The notes beneath the pieces were generated by a model. That model was not told the DNA's origin, searched no databases, and saw only the letters and a program-made list of their open reading frames with translations. Made by a program: the position numbers and the translations under genes. A DNA stretch of 7,624 bases from Dysgonamonadaceae bacterium (GTDB lineage: Bacteria; Bacteroidota; Bacteroidia; Bacteroidales; Azobacteroidaceae): contig JAIRKG010000116.1 in the NCBI GenBank assembly GCA_031260235.1, forward strand, positions 1-7,624. The letters run 5' to 3'. Positions 1-5,774 of this stretch are shown in pieces (positions within the stretch are counted from its first letter, which is position 1; each line of letters begins with the position of its first letter).

Positions 1-37
1 TCGGATATTTGTTGAATTGCAGGGTACCTATTTGCAT
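1..37 (-). CDS. 5' end of a minus-strand gene leaving the window, possibly a tRNA-dihydrouridine synthase
   Basis: Reading leftward from an ATG at 37-35, twelve codons stay open to the edge and give MQIGTLQFNKYP. The ATG follows an A-rich stretch (AAAAACAAAGAC on the minus strand), the usual Bacteroidota initiation context without a Shine-Dalgarno sequence. The peptide resembles the beginning of bacterial DusB-type enzymes, which start M-x-IG-x-(I/L) and lead into a conserved APM motif about ten residues later; that motif would lie outside the window. Such enzymes reduce uridine to dihydrouridine in tRNA using FMN and NADPH. If correct, the gene is divergent from the binding-protein gene at 742, which makes 38-741 a divergent intergenic region. 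Only twelve codons are visible, so both the CDS and the family are tentative. Confidence 0.4.
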   Translation of the reverse strand, partial: MQIGTLQFNKYP

Positions 38-234
38 GTCTTTGTTTTTATATTTTCACAAACGGACATAACGGTGAAATATTATTTTCCGTGTGCTGCA
101 ATCCGGAAAAACCCCACTGTGTCATTCCCGCCGCCCTCTTTTTTCCTTTTCCCCCGCTGGCGCGGAAAATGCTAACACAGCCTGTCTTTGCATTTTCGCC
201 GTCACATTGCGTCGCCGCCCTTGCAACCCCACAC

Positions 235-261
235 GTCATTGCGAGCGAAGCGAAGCAATCG
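235..261 (-). repeat. Modular palindromic repeat, unit 1 (opposite orientation to units 2-4)
   Basis: Read on the minus strand, the unit is a 10-nt left flank CGATTGCTTC, a 7-nt core GCTTCGC (2-bp stem, TTC loop) and a 10-nt right flank TCGCAATGAC. The flanks also pair with each other through ATTGC/GCAAT (255-259 with 238-242). The same architecture recurs at 516-548, 557-587 and 607-639. Immediately to the right, 267-276 carries TTGCAATGAC, a 9/10 match to the right flank in the opposite direction, so 235-276 as a whole has 8-bp terminal inverted repeats GTCATTGC/GCAATGAC. From memory, motifs beginning GTCATTGCGAG and ending GAAGCAATC are scattered through many bacterial genomes as intergenic repeats. 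Confidence 0.75.
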
Positions 262-332
262 AAGAGTTGCAATGACTGGGTGAGGTTTTTTCTTTTTTAT
301 CTGCTTTATGCAAAGCAATTCTCCGGCAAAGT

Positions 333-371
333 GTCGTGAACGCGTCCGTATTCACGTCGTGAACCCGTCCG
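333..371. repeat. 16-bp direct repeat with alternating inverted arms
   Basis: GTCGTGAACGCGTCCG at 333-348 is repeated as GTCGTGAACCCGTCCG at 356-371, with 15 of 16 bases identical and a 23-bp period. Between them, TTCACG at 351-356 is the reverse complement of CGTGAA in both copies (335-340 and 358-363), so either copy can pair with the middle arm; TTCACG-T-CGTGAA at 351-363 is a perfect 13-bp inverted repeat. It could be a protein-binding site or simply part of the surrounding repeat array; nothing in the sequence decides this. Confidence 0.6.
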
Positions 372-380
372 GTGTTCGCT

Positions 381-476
381 GCAGTACTGCCGGGGCGTTG
401 CGGGGCGGAGCCCCGCAGAGGGGGAAGCGGAAGCCCGCCGGCAGGGCGGCTGAAGCGGGGGGGAGACTTCCCCCGC
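381..476. repeat. GC-rich cluster of palindromes and hairpins
   Basis: Four palindromic structures follow each other in 96 bp. GCAGTACTGC at 381-390 is a perfect 10-bp palindrome. TGCGGGGC at 399-406 pairs with GCCCCGCA at 410-417 around a GGA loop. CCGCC at 435-439 pairs with GGCGG at 445-449. GCGGGGG at 455-461 pairs with CCCCCGC at 470-476. The block is far richer in G/C than anything else in the window. No T-run follows in either direction at the distance expected of an intrinsic terminator, so a mobile or structural intergenic repeat is more likely than a terminator. Confidence 0.65.
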
Positions 477-515
477 AAACTTATTGCTTGATAGAGGAGC
501 GGCGGTTTTTGTGCT

Positions 516-548
516 GGATTGCCGCGCCGCTACGCGGCTCGCAATGAC
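516..548 (+). repeat. Modular palindromic repeat, unit 2
   Basis: Left flank GGATTGCCGC (516-525), hairpin core GCCGC-TAC-GCGGC (526-538) and right flank TCGCAATGAC (539-548). The outer ATTGC (518-522) and GCAAT (541-545) can also pair, giving a nested hairpin. The right flank is identical to that of unit 1, while the core stem differs from every other unit but is perfectly paired. Confidence 0.75.
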
Positions 549-556
549 GGAGGACT

Positions 557-587
557 GGATTGCTTCGGGCTTCGCCCTCCGGGTGAC
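557..587 (+). repeat. Modular palindromic repeat, unit 3
   Basis: Left flank GGATTGCTTC (557-566), hairpin core GGGC-TTC-GCCC (567-577) and right flank TCCGGGTGAC (578-587). The left flank is identical to that of unit 4 and differs from unit 1 only in its first base. The right flank belongs to a second subtype (TCnGGGTGAC) shared with unit 4. It lies 8 bp after unit 2 in the same orientation. Confidence 0.75.
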
Positions 588-606
588 GTGTACGGTTCTG
601 TTTGCC

Positions 607-639
607 GGATTGCTTCACTGCTTCGCAGTTCAGGGTGAC
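607..639 (+). repeat. Modular palindromic repeat, unit 4
   Basis: Left flank GGATTGCTTC (607-616), hairpin core ACTGC-TTC-GCAGT (617-629) and right flank TCAGGGTGAC (630-639). It has the same orientation as units 2 and 3 and lies 19 bp after unit 3. It ends about 60 bp before the putative -7 promoter box of the next gene. Confidence 0.75.
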
Positions 640-699
640 GAGGTGAAGACGCTAACAATATTCTATTGGGATAATTCCGAAAAAAATAATAAAAAACGT

Positions 700-707
700 T
701 ACCTTTG
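700..707 (+). promoter_or_regulatory. Putative -7 promoter box upstream of the binding-protein gene
   Basis: TACCTTTG matches the Bacteroidota primary sigma factor -7 consensus TAnnTTTG. It is 34 bp before the ATG at 742 and is followed by an A/T-rich leader. The -33 element is poor: at the expected 19-21 bp spacing there is only TCCG (676-679) in place of TTTG, so the promoter may be weak or activator-dependent. The same octamer TACCTTTG occurs before dut. Confidence 0.55.
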
Positions 708-741
708 TAAAATCTTAATTATAAACAAAAGACGTAATCAC

Positions 742-1881
742 ATGACTAACAAAATTCTCAATTTTCAATTCCTAATCCTCTGTTTGGTTTTAATTCTTTC
801 TTCCTGCCGGAAAGCGTCTAACATCGCCGGCTCAAACATTGCCCTTGCCTGCGACAGTGTTTATTTCACCGAAAATTTCCGGATAGAAACGCATGGCGAT
901 TATACGCTCGCAACGGTGCGCAATCCGTGGCAACCCGAACGGGAATTGCAGCGTTTCGTGCTTGTCCCCAAGTCTGCCGCTTTGCCGGAACTCTTGCCGG
1001 AAGGCATTTTGATTCGCACGCCGCTTGCACGAACCGTAAGTTTCGGTTCCGTGCAATGCAGTTTCTTTGCCGAATTGGATGTATTGCAAACCCTTGTTGG
1101 GGTTTGTGAGCCGAATTTCATTAATATACCGTTTGTACAGAACGGCGTTCGGGAAGGAACAATCGCCAACGTGGGGCAGGCGGCAAATCCCGACATAGAA
1201 AGAATTATGTTTGTAGAGCCTGAGGCGCTCTTCACTGCTCCAATCGAAGAATCCGGAACGGGACAAATTTCTGCTCTGGGCGTCCCTTCCGTCGAATGTA
1301 TTGATTATATGGAATCTTCGCCGCTGGGACGCGCGGAATGGATTCGGTTTTTCGCCCTGTTCTTTGAGAAAAGGGAATTGGCAGATTCTTTATTCGCCCA
1401 AACCGTCGACAATTACAAGGCATTGCAAGACCTAACCGCGCAGTCCGAAACCCAACCGACGGTTTTTTCCGAAACCATCTACAGCGGTGTGTGGTGGACG
1501 CCCGGCGGAAACAGTTATATGGCTCATTTTTTCAAAGATGCAGGCGCCGATTACCTCTGGAAAGATGACACGCAAACCGGTTCAATCGGCTTATCGTTTG
1601 AAGCGGTTCTGGAAAACGCCGAAAACGCCGATTTCTGGCTAATCAAATACAACGCTTCCAATGAATTGACTTTAAGCGAACTTGTGAGGAATTATCCGAA
1701 TTATGCTTTTTTCGACGCTTATAAAAAAGGAAATATCTACATCTGCCACACAGGAAACGCAACATATTATGAAGATCTTCCGGTTCATCCCGATTATATT
1801 CTGAAAGATTTGGTTTGGATCTTTCATCCGGAGACGCTGCCCGATTATCGACCTGAATATTACCGGAAAATTCACGAGTAA
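742..1881 (+). CDS. ABC transporter substrate-binding lipoprotein, BtuF/FecB type
   Basis: This predicted envelope lipoprotein of 379 residues would capture a metal-chelate or corrinoid and deliver it to an inner-membrane importer. The N-terminus is a lipoprotein signal: basic start, hydrophobic run, then LILSSC with the lipidated Cys at 22. A segment of about 70 residues typical of Bacteroidota members follows (ending LPEGILIRTPLARTV near 85-99), then the periplasmic-binding domain, including the stretch around NVGQAANPDIERI and IEPEAL-like MFVEPEALF. The ATG at 742 is chosen because the signal peptide starts there; the frame is open back to 484 only by running through repeats 2-4. No permease (BtuC/FecD) or ATPase lies beside it; the next gene is dut, 70 bp away. 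The ligand cannot be told from sequence: cobalamin, haem and siderophore-iron all remain possible. No cobalamin riboswitch is evident upstream. Confidence 0.85.
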   Translation: MTNKILNFQFLILCLVLILSSCRKASNIAGSNIALACDSVYFTENFRIETHGDYTLATVRNPWQPERELQRFVLVPKSAALPELLPEGILIRTPLARTVSFGSVQCSFFAELDVLQTLVGVCEPNFINIPFVQNGVREGTIANVGQAANPDIERIMFVEPEALFTAPIEESGTGQISALGVPSVECIDYMESSPLGRAEWIRFFALFFEKRELADSLFAQTVDNYKALQDLTAQSETQPTVFSETIYSGVWWTPGGNSYMAHFFKDAGADYLWKDDTQTGSIGLSFEAVLENAENADFWLIKYNASNELTLSELVRNYPNYAFFDAYKKGNIYICHTGNATYYEDLPVHPDYILKDLVWIFHPETLPDYRPEYYRKIHE

Positions 1882-1922
1882 ATAGCAAAGATCCTGTACG
1901 CATGGAATATAATAAAAATCTT

Positions 1923-1930
1923 TACCTTTG
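1923..1930 (+). promoter_or_regulatory. Putative -7 promoter box upstream of dut
   Basis: TACCTTTG fits the Bacteroidota -7 consensus TAnnTTTG, 21 bp before the dut ATG. No good TTTG is found at the -33 position (CATG at 1901-1904 is the nearest, with an 18-bp spacer). No terminator hairpin separates it from the preceding gene, so dut may also be reached by read-through from 742. Confidence 0.55.
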
Positions 1931-1951
1931 CGAGCGAAACAAAAACAACCC

Positions 1952-2386
1952 ATGAAAGTAAAAATCATCAATCAATCGAAGCATGCTTTGCCCGAATATG
2001 AAACGCTTTATTCGGCGGGAATGGATTTACGCGCAAACCTGGATGCGCCCGTCACGTTGGGTTCTATGGAAAGAACGCTTGTTCCGACAGGGCTTTTCAT
2101 CGAATTGCCCGTTGGCTATGAAGCCCAGATTCGCCCGCGAAGCGGTCTGGCTATCAAATACGGCATTTCGCTGGTCAATACGCCGGGGACAATTGACGCT
2201 GATTATCGCGGCGAAATCAAAGTGATATTGGTCAATCTGTCTGTTACGCCGTTTGTTATCAACGACGGAGAACGGATTTGCCAGATGGTCGTGGCTAAAC
2301 ATGAAAGAATTGAATGGGAATTGACGGAGAAATTGAATATTACGGCCAGGGGCATCGGCGGATTTGGGCATACAGGGGCTAAATAG
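1952..2386 (+). CDS. dut: dUTP diphosphatase (dUTPase)
   Basis: Cytoplasmic homotrimeric enzyme that hydrolyses dUTP to dUMP and pyrophosphate, keeping uracil out of DNA and supplying dUMP for dTMP synthesis. The 144-residue length is typical of the trimeric family. All five motifs are visible: SAGMDLRA (21-28), PRSGLA (62-67), [10 protein letters not shown] (79-88, with the expected catalytic Asp82 and base-stacking Tyr85), GERICQM (106-112), and the C-terminal arm [10 protein letters not shown] (133-142). The arm has His where many homologues have Ser, a change I believe is common in Bacteroidota. The start at ATG 1952 gives the canonical N-terminus MKVKIIN; a TTG at 1928 in frame would overlap the -7 box and is rejected. 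It appears to head an operon with the TPR gene 23 bp downstream. Confidence 0.96.
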   Translation: MKVKIINQSKHALPEYETLYSAGMDLRANLDAPVTLGSMERTLVPTGLFIELPVGYEAQIRPRSGLAIKYGISLVNTPGTIDADYRGEIKVILVNLSVTPFVINDGERICQMVVAKHERIEWELTEKLNITARGIGGFGHTGAK

Positions 2387-2409
2387 AAGGTTTTTCAATT
2401 AAAAACATA

Positions 2410-4143
2410 ATGAGAAATTCAATTGTCTTTTTGATCGTCTTTTACTGTTTACCTGTTCCGGCAGCAACTTCCGCCTTTGCCGATTCCACCTATTGCGTAA
2501 AGAAAAAGTTCGATTATTTCTATCTGGAAGCCATCCGGTTGAAAGAGAAAAGTGAACATAGCAACGCTTTCAACACCTTGCTTCATGCCCTGCGCATCGA
2601 CTCTACGTCTTCGGCGGTATGGGCTGAATTGTCCGAGTATTACACCCTTCTGCAACGGGGTGATATGGCTATCGGCGCGATGCAAAAAGCCGTGCAGTTC
2701 AGCCCCGACAATTTCAATTACAAGGTTTCGCTTGCCGCAATGAACCGCGAAGCCGGTAATATCTCCGAAGCAGTCCTTTTATATGAAGATTTGGTCAAAG
2801 CCAATCCGGATAAGGCAGAGTTAAATTTCCACCTTTCTAATTTATACCTTCAAAGCAACGAAATCGATAAGGCTATCAATGCGTTAAACGATTTGGAAAA
2901 CAACCTTGGAAGGAACGAGGCGATTTCTATGCAGAAACATAAACTCTATTTGTCGGTTGGTCAACAGGAAAACGCTTTGAACGAAATTGAGAAACTTGGC
3001 GCGAAATTCCCGTCGGAAGTAAAATATCAATTCCTTATCGGCGACTTTTATTTGGAAAACGGCGATTTGGAAAAGGCGCTGGCTTATTACGAAAAGGCGC
3101 ATGGCATTGACCCTGCAAACCCGCTCTATATCATTTCCATGTCCAATTATTACGAACAGAAAGGAGACGGTGAAGCGGCGGCCGGCGAAATAGAAAAGGC
3201 GCTGGGGAATTCGTCGCTGGACATTGAAACGCAGATAACGATACTCGGACGGTATATTCAAAGTCTTATCCGGAACAAAAAGGACGTGGAATCGGCAAAT
3301 GCGCTGTTTGAAACGCTAATGGTGCAACATTCGCAGGAAAAGGAACTGAACCTGATGTATGGACAGTTTCTGGCTTCCCAGGAGAAATGGGACGAAGCCG
3401 GTCTTCAGTTTCAAACCGTTACGGAATCCGATCCGGAAAATATAGCCGCCTGGCAGCAGTTGATGAATGTCGTCCTGCACAAGGACAGCGTTGATGAAGT
3501 TATTAGCGTATGCAATGCGGCGCTCAATCGTTTTCCCGAAATGGCGGAATTTCACATCTATAAAAGTTCTGCATTATATCAAAAGAAGGAGTTTGAAGAA
3601 GCATTGTTGAGCCTTGAGGAAGGCATCAAATATGTTCCCGAAGAAAACAGGGCTTTACTGTCCTCTTTTTACGGACAGTTGGGCGATTTATATCACATGT
3701 CCGGGAGAAAGGAAGAAGCGTATGAATCGTATGATAAATCGTTGGAATATAATGGGAATAATATCTTTGTCCTGAATAATTACGCCTATTTCCTGAGTAA
3801 GGATAAAAAGGATCTGGACAAAGCGGAAACGATGAGTAGCAAATGTTTGAGAATCCAGCCGAAGAATCCGACCTATATCGACACTTACGCATGGATACTT
3901 TTTATGGAAGGAAACTATTCGCTGTCGAAGATTTACATCGAAAACGCCATCACCAACGGAGGCGATGAAAGCGCCGACATACTTGACCATTACGGCGACG
4001 TTCTTTTTAAAACGGGGCATGTGGACAGTGCAGTTCAACAGTGGGAAAAGGCGTTGAAAATAAAAGAGGAAAACGGAGAAACCGATACCGCCGTGCTTAA
4101 AAGGAAAATTGAAAATAAAACATATTATGAAACAGCGGAATAA
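2410..4143 (+). CDS. Secreted tetratricopeptide-repeat protein
   Basis: A 577-residue protein built almost entirely of TPR-like helix pairs, so a protein-protein interaction scaffold. A signal peptide is apparent: MRN start, hydrophobic run at 4-19 and an AFA cleavage motif at 22-24 followed by Asp, with no lipobox Cys, so the mature protein should be soluble in the periplasm. Repeats run from about residue 35 to near the C-terminus; clear examples contain ENGDLEKALAYYEKAHGIDP and SGRKEEAYESYDKSLEYN. The last part (LNNYAYFLS, then NPTYIDTYAWILF, then ILDHYGDVLFKTG) matches the conserved end of TPR proteins encoded beside lolB in Pseudomonas, by recollection. The gene follows dut by 23 bp and overlaps the next gene by 17 bp, indicating co-translation with the DUF4292 lipoprotein and a probable shared envelope role. 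The exact partner is unknown. Confidence 0.88.
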   Translation: MRNSIVFLIVFYCLPVPAATSAFADSTYCVKKKFDYFYLEAIRLKEKSEHSNAFNTLLHALRIDSTSSAVWAELSEYYTLLQRGDMAIGAMQKAVQFSPDNFNYKVSLAAMNREAGNISEAVLLYEDLVKANPDKAELNFHLSNLYLQSNEIDKAINALNDLENNLGRNEAISMQKHKLYLSVGQQENALNEIEKLGAKFPSEVKYQFLIGDFYLENGDLEKALAYYEKAHGIDPANPLYIISMSNYYEQKGDGEAAAGEIEKALGNSSLDIETQITILGRYIQSLIRNKKDVESANALFETLMVQHSQEKELNLMYGQFLASQEKWDEAGLQFQTVTESDPENIAAWQQLMNVVLHKDSVDEVISVCNAALNRFPEMAEFHIYKSSALYQKKEFEEALLSLEEGIKYVPEENRALLSSFYGQLGDLYHMSGRKEEAYESYDKSLEYNGNNIFVLNNYAYFLSKDKKDLDKAETMSSKCLRIQPKNPTYIDTYAWILFMEGNYSLSKIYIENAITNGGDESADILDHYGDVLFKTGHVDSAVQQWEKALKIKEENGETDTAVLKRKIENKTYYETAE

Positions 4144-4981
4144 ATACATCGCACTGGGTTTGTTCATGGTAATTACCGTATTGATAAGTTCCTGCAAAAC
4201 AACCCGCCATACAAGTCAAGTTGCATTAACTAAACATTCGGTAGAAGAACGGGCAGGTATGATCCAAAGCCACGCGCTTCCTTATAAAACCTTTTCCGGC
4301 AATCTCCGGTTCGGCATGAAACAGGGTAATCGTGAAAGTATCTCTGTGAACGCACAGTTGAAGATTGTCAAAGACGAGATGATTCAGTTATCTTTGCGAA
4401 TCCCCGTTTTGGGAATCGAAGCGGCAAGAATAAACATCAGTCCGTGGCAAGCGCTTGTCATTGACAGGTTAAATAAAGCATATTTTACGGAATCTATGGA
4501 AAATCTGAAGGCGCATCTGCCGATTAATTTCGATTTCTACAGTTTGCAGTCGCTGTTTACCAACCATCTGTTCATTGTTGGGAAACAGGAAATTACGCCA
4601 TCTGATTACGCTTCTTTCAACTATCGGGAAGATGAGTTTTCGGCTACTCTGAACCTGATAGACAGTTGCAGAATTGCCTATAATTTTACGAGCGATAACA
4701 GCCACCGGATTCTGAAGACGGAAATTCACACCGATAATAAGGATGTGGATATGAATTGGGATTACGCCGATTTTGGGCAAACGTCAATCAATCACACCTT
4801 TCCGATGAAAATGAATATGTCGCTCGCAACGCCCAACGATTCGATTTCCATGTATTTGAACTTCTCAAGCATCGACATTGACGTGCCTCTGAAGTTGAAC
4901 GCGGAAATTCCCGAAAAATATAAACAAATTGATTGGGAGCAAGCTGTTATATTAATGAAATCCTTATTAAACAAGCGGTAA
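4127..4981 (+). CDS. DUF4292 outer-membrane lipoprotein, possibly LolB-like
   Basis: A 284-residue lipoprotein: basic MKQRNK start, hydrophobic stretch 8-20, lipobox LISSC with Cys at 23. The body alternates short polar and hydrophobic strands, as expected of a beta-rich fold. After the linker comes a segment [10 protein letters not shown] followed by a charged turn, [27 protein letters not shown] and a middle region with IDRLNKAYF. This order resembles the LolA/LolB fold (SGxLxF strand, then hydrophobic strands forming a lipid-accommodating half-barrel). DUF4292 is assigned from memory of the Bacteroidota family found after dut and a TPR gene. ATG 4127 is chosen because it gives the compact signal peptide; a TTG at 4109 is the alternative. 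Its start lies inside the TPR gene, and its stop TAA shares an A with the queC ATG. A lipoprotein-insertion role is inference. Confidence 0.82.
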   Translation: MKQRNKYIALGLFMVITVLISSCKTTRHTSQVALTKHSVEERAGMIQSHALPYKTFSGNLRFGMKQGNRESISVNAQLKIVKDEMIQLSLRIPVLGIEAARINISPWQALVIDRLNKAYFTESMENLKAHLPINFDFYSLQSLFTNHLFIVGKQEITPSDYASFNYREDEFSATLNLIDSCRIAYNFTSDNSHRILKTEIHTDNKDVDMNWDYADFGQTSINHTFPMKMNMSLATPNDSISMYLNFSSIDIDVPLKLNAEIPEKYKQIDWEQAVILMKSLLNKR

Positions 4982-5667
4982 TGAACACAAATCAATCAGC
5001 ATTAGTCCTCCATTCCGGCGGACAGGATTCAACCACCTGCCTCTATTGGGCGATTAAGAATTTCGAGGAAGTGAGGACTTTGTGCATCACCTATGGGCAG
5101 CGCCATGCGTGCGAAACGGAAGCCGCTCGAAAGATTGCGGAGAACGCAGGCGTCGCGTTTCAATCTATCGACGCAAGCATTATCAGCCTCTTGTCCGACA
5201 ATTCGTTGACGAACCACGATATGATTATGGATCAGGAAAAACCTACAGATTCATACCCCAACACGTTTGTTCCGGGACGCAATCTTTTCTTTCTGACCTT
5301 TGCCGCCGTTATCGCCCGTTCGCATAACATCCGAAACATCGTAACCGGCGTTTCCCAAGCCGATTACAGCGGATATCCCGATTGCCGCGACACTTTTATC
5401 CGCTCGGCAAACGTAACCTTAAACCTCGCGACGGACGAACAGTTCATTATTCATACGCCGCTTATGTGGCTCAGCAAAGCCGAAACATGGGCGATGGCAG
5501 ATGAATTAGGCGTTTTCGACATCGTCAAAAACGATACTGTGACTTGCTATAACGGCATTCCCGCCGCCGGATGCGGGCATTGTCCTGCCTGCAAACTGCG
5601 GAACGGCGGGCTGGAGGAGTATTTGCGGCGGTCGAAAACCACTATCAATCCTTCCTTGCCTTATTGA
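4981..5667 (+). CDS. queC: 7-cyano-7-deazaguanine (preQ0) synthase
   Basis: Cytoplasmic enzyme that converts 7-carboxy-7-deazaguanine to preQ0 with ATP and ammonia, a step towards queuosine at the tRNA wobble position. The 228-residue length is normal. The N-terminal PP-loop SGGQDSTT (12-19) binds ATP, and [10 protein letters not shown] follows in the middle. The C-terminal zinc site is complete: Cys189, Cys198, Cys201 and Cys204 in the pattern C-x8-C-x2-C-x2-C. The ATG at 4981 overlaps the preceding stop as TAATG, so translation is probably coupled to the lipoprotein gene; the open frame upstream to 4933 adds no conserved sequence. No queD, queE or queF is in the window, so the rest of the pathway must lie elsewhere. 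There is no sign of DNA 7-deazaguanine modification genes nearby, which makes the tRNA role the default reading. Confidence 0.96.
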   Translation: MNTNQSALVLHSGGQDSTTCLYWAIKNFEEVRTLCITYGQRHACETEAARKIAENAGVAFQSIDASIISLLSDNSLTNHDMIMDQEKPTDSYPNTFVPGRNLFFLTFAAVIARSHNIRNIVTGVSQADYSGYPDCRDTFIRSANVTLNLATDEQFIIHTPLMWLSKAETWAMADELGVFDIVKNDTVTCYNGIPAAGCGHCPACKLRNGGLEEYLRRSKTTINPSLPY

Positions 5668-5712
5668 ACTGTCCGATAAAAGTTGAACGGATGTAATTTT
5701 CGGCATCTGTTT

Positions 5713-5744
5713 TTTGCATATAGACAAAAAAAATTGTATCTTTG
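5713..5744 (+). promoter_or_regulatory. Bacteroidota-type promoter of maeB
   Basis: A -33 TTTG at 5713-5716 and a -7 TATCTTTG at 5737-5744 are separated by 20 bp, which fits the Bacteroidota primary sigma consensus (TTTG, 19-21 bp, TAnnTTTG). It is the best promoter in the window. Transcription would begin near 5750, giving a leader of about 25 nt rich in A/T before the ATG at 5775. A weak GATG/CATC stem (5690-5693 with 5704-5707) just before the T-run 5710-5715 might terminate some queC transcripts, but it is too short to call. Confidence 0.75.
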
Positions 5745-5774
5745 CCGCATATTTCACTATTTTATTTAAATTGT

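Larger units (their letters stand above)
38..741. other. Repeat-rich intergenic region without a supportable gene
   Basis: About 700 bp lie between the putative divergent start at 37 and the ATG at 742. Short open frames exist on both strands, but they run through palindromic repeats and have no recognisable domain. Base composition is patchy: A/T-rich at both ends, very G/C-rich from about 381 to 476. It contains one modular repeat at 235-261, three related units in the opposite orientation at 516-639, a direct repeat at 333-371, a hairpin cluster at 381-476, a pyrimidine-rich tract around 130-155, and a single half-unit GCAATCCGG at 98-106 that is the reverse complement of 605-613. The last 60 bp (about 660-741) are A-rich and hold the promoter and leader of the downstream gene. 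Confidence 0.75.

Noticed and set aside
399..476. Intrinsic terminators for either flanking gene
   Set aside because: The hairpins are strong but not followed by a T-run in either reading direction at the right distance.
48..547. Several short ORFs on both strands in the left intergenic region
   Set aside because: They run through the palindromic repeats, are rich in low-complexity or repeat-derived residues (for example DCFASLAMT) and lack a credible start context or domain.
235..639. CRISPR array
   Set aside because: The units differ in orientation, have variable cores and irregular spacing, and there are no unique spacers of constant length or cas genes.
484..741. Cobalamin riboswitch upstream of the BtuF-like gene
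   Set aside because: No B12-box-like GCCACTG or matching conserved core was found; the structured elements here are the modular repeats, and they lie upstream of the -7 box.
832..1266. Long minus-strand ORF of 144 codons opposite the binding-protein gene
   Set aside because: It is antisense to a well-recognised coding sequence and its translation has no recognisable domain.
1928..1951. TTG start for dut, adding eight residues
   Set aside because: It lies within the -7 promoter box, and the ATG at 1952 gives the standard dUTPase N-terminus and length.
4109..4126. TTG start for the DUF4292 lipoprotein
   Set aside because: The ATG at 4127 gives a normal lipoprotein signal peptide; the extra six residues add nothing conserved.
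5690..5716. Rho-independent terminator after queC
   Set aside because: Only a 4-bp GATG/CATC stem precedes the T-run, and that T-run serves as the -33 element of the maeB promoter; too weak to list.
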